Positions 7,642 through 16,549 of a stretch of DNA of 64,000 nt are shown here, in pieces. The position numbers were made by a program, and so were the translations under genes. How positions within the stretch are numbered: the stretch's first letter is position 1; each line of letters opens with the position of its first letter. Source of the stretch: Micromonospora sp. MW-13 (GTDB lineage Bacteria > Actinomycetota > Actinomycetes > Mycobacteriales > Micromonosporaceae); assembly GCF_003434305.1 (NCBI RefSeq), contig NZ_QKKX01000011.1:248001-312000 (forward strand). Reading direction: 5' to 3'. The notes beneath the pieces are model-generated. The model made no database searches and had not been told where the DNA came from. It saw only the letters and a program-made list of their open reading frames with translations.

Positions 7642-10116
7642 TCATCGCCCGATGCCGCGGTGCAGCGCGACGGTGATGGTGTCGCCGGGGGCGAGCATGA
7701 CAGTCCGTTCTCGAACGGTCAGCGGTACGGGCTGGTCCGCCCCGGCGGCGGCGGAGATCTGCACCCGGTCGCGCTCGACGCGCAGAGTGATCAGCAGATT
7801 GCGGTACCGGATGACGCAACCGAGGTGGTCGAGTTCCTCAGGCAGCAGCGGATCGAGCCGGAGCACGTTGTCGCGGACCTCCAGGCCGGTGTAGCAGCGT
7901 TGCAGGATGTCCAGCGTGCCGGCGGTGGCGCCGAGGTGGATGCCCTCCCGCGTCGAGCTGTGCGCCGGGTCGGCGAGGTCGGTGCCGAGCGCGGTCTGCA
8001 GCATCTCGACGGACCGGCGGCGGTCGGTGCGGGCGAGCACCCAGGCGTGCGCGATCCGGCTCAGGGTGGATCCGTGAGTTGTGCGGGACAGGTAGTGCTC
8101 GACGGTGGCGGGGATCCGGGCCGGGTCGAAGTCGTAGCCGAGGCGGCGTACCAGCCCGGTGAGCTCGTCGGCACTGAAGAGGTACAGCAGCATCAGCACG
8201 TCGGCCTGCTTGGAGATCTTGTAGCGGTTCGGGTCGTCGCCCTCGGCCTGGAGCAGTGACCCCAGCAGCCGCAGGTCGCCGTACCGCCGCCGGTACCGGT
8301 CCCAGTCCAGCTCCGCCAGGTCGCCGTACCGTTCGAACTGGGCGAGGATCCCGTGGTCGAGGAAGACCAGCCGCAACCGGTGGCTGATGTGCGCCCACCG
8401 ACGACGTTCGTCGTCATCGACGGCGACCTCCCGCCACGGCACCGCACCCGGCTGCCCGCGGGTGATCGCGTACGCCTCCTCGGCGCGCGCCAGCGCCCAC
8501 GCGACCATCACGTTGATGTACGCACAGTTGTCCAACCCCAGGCCGGGGCGACCCGGGTAGCCGTCGTGGTACTCGTCGGGTCCCAGCACGCCCCTGATGT
8601 CGTAGCGGTCGTCGGACGGGTCATAGGTGGCCAGACCGGCCCAGAACCGCGCCGTCTCGATCAGCAACTTGACGCCGCACCCCGCGAGGAACGACAGGTC
8701 GGCAGTCGTCTCCCAGTACCGCCACACGCAGTAGGCCACCGCCAGGTTGACGTGCTGCTGCCGGCCCGTGTAGTCGTCCAGCCACCTGCCGCTGACCGGG
8801 GAGGGTGACCGGCTGGGACTCTCGTCCCGACCGCTGCTGCCGCTCTGCCAGGGAAACAGGGCACCCACCATCCCGGCGGACTCCGCCGCACGCCGCGCCG
8901 CCGTCAACCTCCGGTGCCGGTACTCCAGCAGTGCCCGGGTCAGCTCCGGCAGCCGCAGGTTCAGGTACGGATAGACGAACAGCTCGTCCCAGAAGATGTG
9001 CCCGTGGTAGCCCTCGCCGTGCAGCCCCCGTGCGGGCACGCCCGCGTCCAGGGCGATCGTGTGCGGCGACAGGGTCTGCAGCAGGTGGAAGGTGTGCACC
9101 CGGATCGGGGCCTGCCACCGGTGCGACTCGCCGACATCGAGCCGGAATCGCTCCCACAACCGGTGCCAGGCTCCGGCGTGCTCGGCCAGCAACACGTCAC
9201 ACGTACCCGCGTACCGCAGTTCCTCCCGGGCGGCGGTCAGCGGCGCGTCGACCGCCCGATCCCGGCTGGAGAAGACAGCCACCGTCTTCTCCACCGACAC
9301 CCGTCCTTCCGGCGCCACGTCGATGCCGAAGACGTGACCGACGGCGTCCGGCCCGGGAGCCGTTACCCGGGAGGTGTGTGCCGCGGGGGCACCGGCAACG
9401 TCGACCCGGGTACGGGCGACGACCGCCACGCGCTGCCGTGAGCTGGTCGTCACCGCGGTCAGCCACACCGTCTCCGGATCGTCCTTCCCGCTGGCGACCT
9501 CGGTGAGATGTCGACCGCAGGTTCCGGCCTCCGCTGCCGCGTTCGAGTTGACCACCCCGCCGTCGACGGCTGACCTGATCTCCAACCGGCCCGACCAGTT
9601 CTCGGGGATGAGGATCGTCTCCAACATCGCCAGATGCGGGTTCGCCATTGACACGAGGCGCCGCTGCCGAATCCTGGTCCGCCGTTGCTGGCGGTCGACC
9701 GCCAGCAGTTCCCGCAGGTAGATCCCGTTGCGTAGATCCAGCACACGGTGCTCGTGCACCCGCCGCCCCTGGCCAGGGGCGAACCAGTCGCCGCCGGCCG
9801 GGCGGTACGTCAGGGGCAGCCAGTTCGGCAGGTTGACGATGCTGTCCTCGCCGTCTGCCCGGCCTGGGTCGGACAGCCGATTATGGAAGCCGGCCAGGTA
9901 GGTGCCCGGGTAGTGGACGCCGTCGGACGTTGCCTCCGGCGGCGCCCCCCGGGTCGTCAGGTACCCGTTGCCCAGGGTCAGCATCGTCTCCCGCGTCGCC
10001 TCACCCGCTGGGTCGCCGTCGAGGTAGGTCAGCATCCAGCCGTCGGGCAGGTCCCCGGCGCACAACTCACAACCCGGGTCCACCCCCACGGGCACCCACT
10101 CTCCCTGCGCTGTCAT
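7642..10116 (-). CDS. Glycoside hydrolase family 65 protein (disaccharide phosphorylase or hydrolase)
   Basis: An 824-residue protein with the full GH65 architecture: N-terminal super-sandwich domain (about 20-280), (alpha/alpha)6 catalytic barrel (about 320-690) and a short C-terminal beta domain. The catalytic acid lies in VLGPDEYHDG, and other family signatures are GYHGHIFWDELF, KQADVLML, THGSTLS and REGIHLGATAGTLDI. GH65 enzymes act on maltose, trehalose, kojibiose or nigerose, mostly by phosphorolysis. Sequence alone does not settle the substrate, and no beta-phosphoglucomutase is adjacent to help. The ATG at 10116 (MTAQGEW) is preferred over an upstream in-frame start at 10212, whose extra residues look non-coding. 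Confidence 0.9.
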   Translation of the reverse strand: MTAQGEWVPVGVDPGCELCAGDLPDGWMLTYLDGDPAGEATRETMLTLGNGYLTTRGAPPEATSDGVHYPGTYLAGFHNRLSDPGRADGEDSIVNLPNWLPLTYRPAGGDWFAPGQGRRVHEHRVLDLRNGIYLRELLAVDRQQRRTRIRQRRLVSMANPHLAMLETILIPENWSGRLEIRSAVDGGVVNSNAAAEAGTCGRHLTEVASGKDDPETVWLTAVTTSSRQRVAVVARTRVDVAGAPAAHTSRVTAPGPDAVGHVFGIDVAPEGRVSVEKTVAVFSSRDRAVDAPLTAAREELRYAGTCDVLLAEHAGAWHRLWERFRLDVGESHRWQAPIRVHTFHLLQTLSPHTIALDAGVPARGLHGEGYHGHIFWDELFVYPYLNLRLPELTRALLEYRHRRLTAARRAAESAGMVGALFPWQSGSSGRDESPSRSPSPVSGRWLDDYTGRQQHVNLAVAYCVWRYWETTADLSFLAGCGVKLLIETARFWAGLATYDPSDDRYDIRGVLGPDEYHDGYPGRPGLGLDNCAYINVMVAWALARAEEAYAITRGQPGAVPWREVAVDDDERRRWAHISHRLRLVFLDHGILAQFERYGDLAELDWDRYRRRYGDLRLLGSLLQAEGDDPNRYKISKQADVLMLLYLFSADELTGLVRRLGYDFDPARIPATVEHYLSRTTHGSTLSRIAHAWVLARTDRRRSVEMLQTALGTDLADPAHSSTREGIHLGATAGTLDILQRCYTGLEVRDNVLRLDPLLPEELDHLGCVIRYRNLLITLRVERDRVQISAAAGADQPVPLTVRERTVMLAPGDTITVALHRGIGR

Positions 10117-10300
10117 CCTCGGGCCGGGCCTGTTTAGCCCGTCCTGGCCCCGACAAACCCGCAGCACGAATTTGATGTGCGTCACTCGCGGACGACGCTC
10201 GCCGGCCCGCACGGGCAGCCAGCCGCCGGCGGTACGACAGACCCCGGGCGGTAGTGGGCGATGACGGTGTCGGTCCAGTGGCCCAACACTCCCTACCCGG

Positions 10301-11893
10301 TCACTCCCGCCAGCCGGCCAGCTCGACTCCCTTGGCGAGTTCGACCCGGAAGCCCATGGTGATCTCGTCGCTCTCCCCCGGCCCGAGCCGCAGCCGCCAG
10401 GTCAGCTCGCCCAGCTCGGTACGCTCGGCCGGCGGCGGGGCGAGGCTGGGTTCCCGTACCACCACCGCCTCGTCGCGGGACACCGGAAGCTGGTCGCGTA
10501 CCTCCACGGTCGCCGGCCGGGGCGTGTGGTTGGCCACGCTGATCCGGTACTCCACGTCCCGCCGCCGGGTCGAGCCGAGCGCGGCCCGGGTGTCGGCGCG
10601 CCGGCTGAGTTTCCGTTCCACCCGTACCCGGTCGTCCACCCCGAGCGCCAGTTCGGTCTCCTCACCGGGGGCCCACGTCGGCAGCCGGGTGGCCGCGACG
10701 AAGTCGGCACCGTGGAAGACCGCCGCCGGGCCGGGGAGCAGGGTGTGTGCCGAGGTGTTGCGGACCGTCGCGCGCAGGTGCGCCTCGGCCGCGCGGACCG
10801 GCACGGTCACATGGTCCAGCCGGGCCGGCAGGTCCAGCACGGCGATGGTGGCCCGGTACGCGCTGCCGTCCGCCGGGACCGCGACCGGGCGGGCCGGCCG
10901 GTAGGTGGCCGCGGTGACCCCCTGCTCGACGACGGCCACGCTCTCCCGCATTCTGGGGCGCGGCGGGGCGGACCGGGCCACCGCGTCGCCCGCGCCGGCC
11001 GGTGCCGCCCCGGGCGCCGGGGGTGCCGGCACCGCGCCGAAACTCGCCGCCGGCATGGCCGGCCGCGGTGCCGGCCGGATCCGGTCGAGATACCAGGGCG
11101 ACAGTTCGGGTACGCCCGCCGCGGCCGCCGGTCGGGCGGTCGAGAGCTGGAGCACGCACTCCGGCCAGTCCTCGCCGGTGTCCTGGCTGACCAGGCCGAA
11201 CCAGGTGACGGTCATGGTGTCGTCGACCAGCCGCAGGTCGTAGGAGGGCTGCCAGCGGGCCCCGTCGACCAGGTAGGTCAGCTCCAGGTCCAGTTCGGCG
11301 TCGTCGACGTCCACCGACACGGTCACCTCGGCGGCCAGCCGGTCCGGTTCCCGCTTGCCGTTCGCGGCGCCCAGCTCCCGCTCGACAGCCGCCAGTTCCT
11401 CGGTCAGATCGGTGCGCTGCCGGGCCAACCCGCGCCGGCGGCCGTGGGAGTCGGCAAGCTGGCCGGCCACCGAGTCGGCGAAGGTGGCCACGTCGGCCGG
11501 GCCGGCGTCACCGGAGGCCAGCGCTCGGGCGTACGTGCCGCCGGCCCGCTCGGCCAGCCGGGCGAGGAACTGCCCCCGCTGTGCCTCGATCTCGTACGTG
11601 TCGTCGACCCCGGCCAGCTCGTCGGCCAGCTCCCGGCCCCGCCGCTCCAGTTCGCGGACCTGTCCGTCGGTGCTGCGGGCCTGCCGCCACGTCGTCACCT
11701 CCACACCGAGCACGGTGGCCGCGCCCCCGCCGCCGACCCGCAGCGAGTCCCGCCGCAGGCCCAGCGGCAACGGTGCGATACGTACCCGGTGCTCACCGGC
11801 GGCCAACCGGGTACTGCCCCGACGGGTGACCCGGGCACGGTCCGGATAGACGGTGACACCGACGACGGGTGCTTCGATCTCCACTGCGTTCAC
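10301..11893 (-). CDS. DUF4139 / mucoidy inhibitor MuiA family protein
   Basis: A 530-residue protein with the two-part structure of the MuiA family: an N-terminal DUF4140 domain (about 5-105, containing VTVYPDRARVTRRG) and a C-terminal DUF4139 beta-rich domain (about 190-530). A charged helical region of about 90 residues likely forms a coiled coil between them, and a Pro/Ala-rich linker interrupts the second domain. Members are widespread but their biochemical role is unknown. No signal peptide is visible, so it is probably cytoplasmic. It ends 184 bases upstream of the GH65 start on the same strand. Confidence 0.85.
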   Translation of the reverse strand: MNAVEIEAPVVGVTVYPDRARVTRRGSTRLAAGEHRVRIAPLPLGLRRDSLRVGGGGAATVLGVEVTTWRQARSTDGQVRELERRGRELADELAGVDDTYEIEAQRGQFLARLAERAGGTYARALASGDAGPADVATFADSVAGQLADSHGRRRGLARQRTDLTEELAAVERELGAANGKREPDRLAAEVTVSVDVDDAELDLELTYLVDGARWQPSYDLRLVDDTMTVTWFGLVSQDTGEDWPECVLQLSTARPAAAAGVPELSPWYLDRIRPAPRPAMPAASFGAVPAPPAPGAAPAGAGDAVARSAPPRPRMRESVAVVEQGVTAATYRPARPVAVPADGSAYRATIAVLDLPARLDHVTVPVRAAEAHLRATVRNTSAHTLLPGPAAVFHGADFVAATRLPTWAPGEETELALGVDDRVRVERKLSRRADTRAALGSTRRRDVEYRISVANHTPRPATVEVRDQLPVSRDEAVVVREPSLAPPPAERTELGELTWRLRLGPGESDEITMGFRVELAKGVELAGWRE

Positions 11894-11968
11894 GGCGGCG
11901 AGGATAGTCGGACCGTGCTCGTTGCCCCGGCGACCCCGAACGGTGGCACGAGGGACCGGCCTCTGGTG

Positions 11969-13048
11969 TCACCCGCCCCAGCACGCACCGGGTCGCAGGC
12001 CCGGTCCCGCGCCGGTGGGCAGCCGACCGGCGGTGACGAGCCGCCGGAGCACCTGCTGGTGCGGGACGGCATGCCGCACCCTGCCCCGGACACCGGTGGT
12101 GGTCACGGCCGTGAACATCGAGTTGAGCAGGGCTTCCTCGACCGAGTCCATGACGGCGGCGAAGATCGGATCGAGCATCCGGTCGGGTAGCGGCTGCTGC
12201 GGTCGCGGTGTCGTGGTGAAGGCGATCGCGTAGTCGCCGCTGCCGTTGCTGTACGCCGCGCCCACCCGGGACATGGCGAACACGGCCCGGCGGGCGAGCC
12301 GGCCGAGCTGGCGGGCGTCCACCGGCGCGTCGGTAGCCACGATGATCATGCACGAGTTGCCGGGCGGCTCCCCCCGGTCGCACCGCGGCAGCAGCTCGGC
12401 GGCGGGCATCGAGACTCCCAGCACGGTGAGGACGCCACTGAAGTTCGACTGGACGAGAGCCCCGACGGTACAGGAGGAGCCCTCGACGCCGACCCGCCGC
12501 GACGAGGTGCCGATGCCGGCCTTGAAACCCAGCGCCGCCGTGCCGGTGCCCGCACCGACGCATCCCTCCGCCGGCAGACCGGCCGAGGCGTGCCGGACGG
12601 CGTCGAGCACGTGCTCCTCGGTCACCGGGCGACGGCGGATGTCGGACAGGTGGGCATCGTTGGTCTCCCCCACCAGCGGGTTGAACGACACCCCGGCCGG
12701 ATCCCGGTCCATCAGATAGGTGAGCAGGGCGTCCGCGGCGCGGAAGACCGACAGGGTCGCGGTCAGCACGATCGGTGACTCCAGGACGCCGAGTTCGGCC
12801 ACCTGCGTCGAGCCGACGAGCTTGCCGTACCCGTTGCCGACGTACACGGCGGCCGGAAGCACCCGGCACCCGACGCCGAGCTGACGAGGTACGACGGCGG
12901 TGACGCCGGTATGCAGGTCGGCACCGTCATCGATGGTGGTGTGACCGACCAGGACATCGGCCACGTCGGTGATGGCGTTGAGCGGTCCGGTCGGCAACGT
13001 ACCGACGGCGATGCCGAGTTCCCGGGTCCGGCGTGGTTTCTGGTCCAC
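11969..13048 (-). CDS. P1-family (S58, DmpA-like) peptidase
   Basis: A 359-residue member of the DmpA/BapA aminopeptidase and nylon-hydrolase-like family, Ntn-type enzymes that self-cleave to expose a nucleophilic Ser. Seen features are the N-terminal GPLNAITDVADVLVGHTT, a glycine-rich segment (GCVGAGTGTAALGFKAGIGTSS), ALVQSNFSG and the nucleophile region NSCMIIVATDAPVDARQLGR. The Ser is preceded by Asn rather than the Gly of classic members, which could alter autoprocessing. The GTG at 13048 follows AGGAG by 6 bases; longer in-frame starts cover sequence without coding character. It is divergent from the PNPOx-like gene. Confidence 0.85.
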   Translation of the reverse strand: MDQKPRRTRELGIAVGTLPTGPLNAITDVADVLVGHTTIDDGADLHTGVTAVVPRQLGVGCRVLPAAVYVGNGYGKLVGSTQVAELGVLESPIVLTATLSVFRAADALLTYLMDRDPAGVSFNPLVGETNDAHLSDIRRRPVTEEHVLDAVRHASAGLPAEGCVGAGTGTAALGFKAGIGTSSRRVGVEGSSCTVGALVQSNFSGVLTVLGVSMPAAELLPRCDRGEPPGNSCMIIVATDAPVDARQLGRLARRAVFAMSRVGAAYSNGSGDYAIAFTTTPRPQQPLPDRMLDPIFAAVMDSVEEALLNSMFTAVTTTGVRGRVRHAVPHQQVLRRLVTAGRLPTGAGPGLRPGACWGG

Positions 13049-13362
13049 CGCACTCCTGTCGTCGTGGTCAGCCCGCACCGGCACCTCACCCCGTCGGCCC
13101 GGGAGATCGCCCGGGAGTGCCCACCATTCCAGTTCGGCGGGCACTTTCCTGTCCACCGACCGACACGACGTCCGTCCTTGCGGAATGACCGAGGGCAATA
13201 CCGCAATGGCAATCAGCAATATAGACGTGGAACCCGCACGGTGCCGATACTTGCCAGGTAGTGATCGGGCTACACCCGGTGACGCGGGAGATCGCGGCCG
13301 TCGTCGCGGGTGAGCACCATGACGGAGCGGGTGCCAGCATCCGCTTCTGGGAAGGGGCAGCT
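13049..13362. other. Divergent promoter region between the P1 peptidase and PNPOx genes
   Basis: No gene is seen. The part 13185-13260 is AT-richer (repeated CAAT motifs) and likely contains the promoters of the two divergent genes. No operator could be defined. Confidence 0.4.
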
Positions 13363-13944
13363 GTGGACTACGCGGAGATCGTGCATCTGGTGAACACCGA
13401 CCCGGTGGCACAGACGCTGTTGGAGTCGCCGGTCGCGATGCGGCTCGGGTATGTGGGACTGGACGGCCACCCGCGCACCGTACCCGTCGCCTACCTGTGG
13501 AACGGCAAGGCGTTCGTCTTCGCCAGTCCGACGACCGCCTACAAGGTCAGGGCGATCGCGGCGCACCCGCAGGTGTCCTTCAGCGTCGACACGTACTCGG
13601 CCGAGGTGCGCAGGAAGGTGGCGGCGAAGCTGGGGGCGGATCCGGTCGCCGACTACACGCCGGTTGTCATGCTGGTGCGCGGCACCGCGTCGATCGAGCT
13701 TCGGCCGGGGGTCCCGGACGAGCACGTCCAGGCGTCCTGGCGGATGTTCGCGGACAAGAGCCTGGCGCCGGGGTGGGAGAGCCAGAAGCGTGCCCACACG
13801 ACGGACATGGTGGTGGTCACGATCGTCCCGACCCACATCACGCTCTGCGACTTCGTGACGCGCTTCCCGCCGCCGGTCGAGATCAACGCCCCCGCCCACA
13901 ACCCCGCCCACGGGAGCGGCAGCTCGGCGGTTCCGGTCAACTGA
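13363..13944 (+). CDS. Pyridoxamine 5'-phosphate oxidase family (FMN/F420-binding split-barrel) protein
   Basis: A 193-residue split-beta-barrel protein of the PNPOx-like superfamily. The stretch MRLGYVGLDGHPRTVPVAYL and the following FVFASPTTAYKVRAI match the FMN- or F420-binding core of actinobacterial members that reduce flavin, F420 or haem-type substrates. A GTG at 13363, 5 bases after GGAAGGGG, is chosen over the longer frame beginning at 13261. No neighbour suggests a pathway. Confidence 0.75.
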   Translation: MDYAEIVHLVNTDPVAQTLLESPVAMRLGYVGLDGHPRTVPVAYLWNGKAFVFASPTTAYKVRAIAAHPQVSFSVDTYSAEVRRKVAAKLGADPVADYTPVVMLVRGTASIELRPGVPDEHVQASWRMFADKSLAPGWESQKRAHTTDMVVVTIVPTHITLCDFVTRFPPPVEINAPAHNPAHGSGSSAVPVN

Positions 13945-13964
13945 CCGGGTTCTGAGCCCAACAG

Positions 13965-14010
13965 CTTCAGCCCGGTGGCGCGAAGGCTGACGCGGTGGCG
14001 CCGGGCTGGC
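13965..14010. terminator. Hairpin between convergent genes
   Basis: AGCCCGG and CCGGGCT arms flank a loop between the PNPOx-like gene end at 13944 and the methyltransferase end at 14065, consistent with a shared terminator. Confidence 0.4.
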
Positions 14011-14064
14011 TACCCGAGTGCAGCGGACGACCGACAGCGAGGCGAGCGGACCTGCGGCGCGGCC

Positions 14065-14760
14065 CTACCGCTGGCCGGTGACGAGGAACTGCATCTGGTG
14101 CTCGTGGTTCGGGGCCACCCCGAAGCGCCGGTCCAGCTCGAAGATCGACGCCAGGGGGGTGACCGTGACCTGCGCCAGACCCGCACCTTCCAGGACCGCC
14201 ACGGTCTGGTCGATGGACTGCGCGGTGGCCAGGGGCAGCACGGCCTGCACCTGGTGGTCGTAGTGGTCGGCGAAGTTCTCGGCGGCGTTGTCGAGGCCGT
14301 TGGGGAACCAGGTGCTGTCCACGACGGCGACCGTGCCGCCCGGACGCAGCAGGCGGACCCAGTTCGCCACGGCGATCTCGGGTTCGCGCAGGGTCCACAT
14401 CAGGTACCGGCTGGTGACCGCGTCGAAGCTGCCGGCCGGAAAGTCGGGGTGAACGGCGTCGCCGTGCTGGATGACCGGACCGTTCGCCATGGCCGCAGCG
14501 TGTTGCCGGGCCCGCTCCAGCATCCCCTCGGCGAGGTCGATGCCGGTGACGCGGTGGCCGAGGCCGGCCAGGAGCACCGCGGCCTGCCCGGTGCCGGTGC
14601 CGACGTCGAGCACGTCCAGCGGGCCCGCCGACAGCGCCTGCGCCCAGACTGCGGACCAGGCCTGCTGGTCGGCGGCGAAACGGTCGGGACGCTGGACGTA
14701 CTCGTCGTAGCTCGGCGCGCGGCCGGTCCAGTACGCGTTGATGCGGTGCTGCACCGTCAT
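14065..14760 (-). CDS. Class I SAM-dependent methyltransferase
   Basis: A 231-residue UbiE/COQ5-like methyltransferase. Motif I is VLDVGTGTGQAA near residues 50-61, with the acidic SAM-ribose contact in VTGIDLAEGML, then a motif II region and an SFDAVTSRYLMWTL segment. Its start codon overlaps the stop of the transporter ATPase gene by four bases (ATGA), so it is the last cistron of the importer operon and is translationally coupled to it. That makes a role in processing or modifying the imported ligand likely, but the substrate is unknown. Confidence 0.9.
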   Translation of the reverse strand: MTVQHRINAYWTGRAPSYDEYVQRPDRFAADQQAWSAVWAQALSAGPLDVLDVGTGTGQAAVLLAGLGHRVTGIDLAEGMLERARQHAAAMANGPVIQHGDAVHPDFPAGSFDAVTSRYLMWTLREPEIAVANWVRLLRPGGTVAVVDSTWFPNGLDNAAENFADHYDHQVQAVLPLATAQSIDQTVAVLEGAGLAQVTVTPLASIFELDRRFGVAPNHEHQMQFLVTGQR

Positions 14761-15542
14761 GCGGCGGTCCTCTCGTCGGTGGTCTGGTCGATCGGTTGGA
14801 ACAGCAGGTGGATGGCGCCGTCGAGATCCAGGCGTCGGATCCCGATGCCGTAGACGGGCATGAGGACCGTCGGGTCCAGCACCTCGCCGGTGGGGCCGGC
14901 GGCGACGACCCCGCCCCGCCCCAGCAGCACCAGGTCATCGCAGTAGCGGGCGGCGAGGTTGAGGTCGTGCAGCACGACGATGGAGCAGGTGCCCAGGTCG
15001 CGTACGAGCTGGAGGATCTCGTGCTGGTATCGGATGTCCAGGTGGTTGGTGGGCTCGTCGAGCAACAGGTGGGTGGCCTGCTGGGCAAGGGCGCGGGCGA
15101 TCAGTACCCGCTGGCGTTCCCCGCCGGAGAGGTGGGCGAAGGGCCGCGCGCCCAGGTGGGCGGCGCCGACCCGGGTCAGGCACCGGGCTGCGATCTCGTG
15201 GTCGGCCCGCCCCGCGCGCTGGAAGGTCGACAGGTGCGGTCCCCGGCCCAGCAGCACCAGCTCCGCCACGGACAGGGCGGTCTCCCCGCCGCTCTCCTGC
15301 ACCACCACGGCCAGCCGCCGCGCGGCATCCCGCGCCGGCAGGGCGGACAGTTCGTCGCCGTCCACGACGACCTGTCCGGTGCCGCCGCGCAGGGCGCCGT
15401 AGAGCAGCCGCAGCAGGGTGGTCTTGCCGCTGCCGTTCGGGCCGATCAACCCGAGGACCCGGCCCGGCCGTGCGGTGACGTCGACCCCGTCGATCACGAG
15501 GTTCGCCCCGTAGCGCCAGGTGACCCCGGTCGCCTGGATCAC
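14757..15542 (-). CDS. ABC importer ATP-binding protein (FecE/BtuD type)
   Basis: A 261-residue nucleotide-binding protein of the iron-siderophore/cobalamin/haem importer family. It shows Walker A GPNGSGKTT (about residues 34-42), Q-loop VVVQES, signature LSGGERQRV, Walker B HLLLDEPTNHLD and the switch His in VVLHDLN. It overlaps the binding-protein gene upstream and the methyltransferase gene downstream by four bases each, showing tight coupling. It is cytoplasmic and energises the FecCD-type permease encoded at 16550-17635. Confidence 0.94.
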   Translation of the reverse strand: MIQATGVTWRYGANLVIDGVDVTARPGRVLGLIGPNGSGKTTLLRLLYGALRGGTGQVVVDGDELSALPARDAARRLAVVVQESGGETALSVAELVLLGRGPHLSTFQRAGRADHEIAARCLTRVGAAHLGARPFAHLSGGERQRVLIARALAQQATHLLLDEPTNHLDIRYQHEILQLVRDLGTCSIVVLHDLNLAARYCDDLVLLGRGGVVAAGPTGEVLDPTVLMPVYGIGIRRLDLDGAIHLLFQPIDQTTDERTAA

Positions 15543-16525
15543 GCGCCGGCCTTGAAGCGTCGCACGATCCGCTCAAGGCCGTCGATCGACAGCGGGGTCG
15601 GCGGCTCGGTGAAGTTGAACAGCTGGGTCATGACGTCGCCGTTGCGGACGGCGTCGAGGTTCTCCGCCCCGGGGAGGCCGGTCAGCCCCTGCTCGACGGC
15701 CTTGGGGTCGCCGTCGCCGTGGAGCAGGATCAGCACGTCGGGGTTGCGGCCGAGCAGTTCCTCCACGGTGACCTCGAAGACCCGTTCCTTGACGTCGCCG
15801 AAGACGTTGCGGAAGCCGGCAGCCTCCAACTGGGGGTGCGCCATGCTGGCCGCCCCGTAGGCGTACGTGACGCCGCCACCGACCGTCGGATACAGCACCG
15901 CCGCCGTGCGCCCGGACGCCGGATCCGCCTGGGCCTGGATCTTGGTCATCCGCTCCCGCAGAGCGGTGACCGCGGTGGCGGCCTCGGCTTCGCGGCCGAA
16001 CACTCTGCCGTAGGTCCGCAGTTGGGAGTAGATGTCGTCGAAGTTCGGCACGGCCGCGCTGGCCGGGCACATCGCGGGCTCCTCCAGCAGGGGGATGTTC
16101 ACTGCCGAGAGGGTGTCGCGGGACAGGTTGTCCACCTCGCCGAGCACCAGGTCCGGCTGTTGGCTGATCACCACCTCCTTGGAGATCTGCAGGTGGCCGC
16201 TGGTGTCAGTCCGGTCGGTCAGCAGCGGGATCCGATCCAGTTCGGTGCGGGTCGCCGCGTCGTAGTACTCCTTCGGGTACTGCCCGGCCCGGGCGGTGAC
16301 CCGATCCATCAGCCCCAGGGCGTGCAGGTACGGCACGGCCGCGCTCTTGAGCAGGACGACCCGCTGCGGCGCGGCGTCGAAGGTCACGTCCACGCCGCAG
16401 TTGGTGACGGTGAACGGGTAGCCCTCGTCCGCGGCCGTCGGCGCGTCACCGGCGCCGCCGCAGGCGGCGACGAGCAGCACGGTGGCGGACGCGGCGGCGG
16501 CGACGGCCAGGCGGATCGCCTTCAT
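15539..16525 (-). CDS. ABC importer substrate-binding lipoprotein (FecB/BtuF type)
   Basis: A 328-residue lipoprotein precursor: a hydrophobic signal of about 20 residues ends in the lipobox LLVAAC. The mature part begins with the family-typical AAPQRVVLLKSAAVPYLHALGL and continues as a helical-backbone binding fold for metal chelates or corrinoids. GAGGAG precedes the ATG at 16525. It is the second gene of the importer operon. The ligand is not evident; ferric siderophore, haem and cobalamin are all possible, and no cobalamin riboswitch was seen upstream. Confidence 0.92.
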   Translation of the reverse strand: MKAIRLAVAAAASATVLLVAACGGAGDAPTAADEGYPFTVTNCGVDVTFDAAPQRVVLLKSAAVPYLHALGLMDRVTARAGQYPKEYYDAATRTELDRIPLLTDRTDTSGHLQISKEVVISQQPDLVLGEVDNLSRDTLSAVNIPLLEEPAMCPASAAVPNFDDIYSQLRTYGRVFGREAEAATAVTALRERMTKIQAQADPASGRTAAVLYPTVGGGVTYAYGAASMAHPQLEAAGFRNVFGDVKERVFEVTVEELLGRNPDVLILLHGDGDPKAVEQGLTGLPGAENLDAVRNGDVMTQLFNFTEPPTPLSIDGLERIVRRFKAGA

Positions 16526-16549
16526 GTTTCTCCTCGACGGGTCGGGCGC

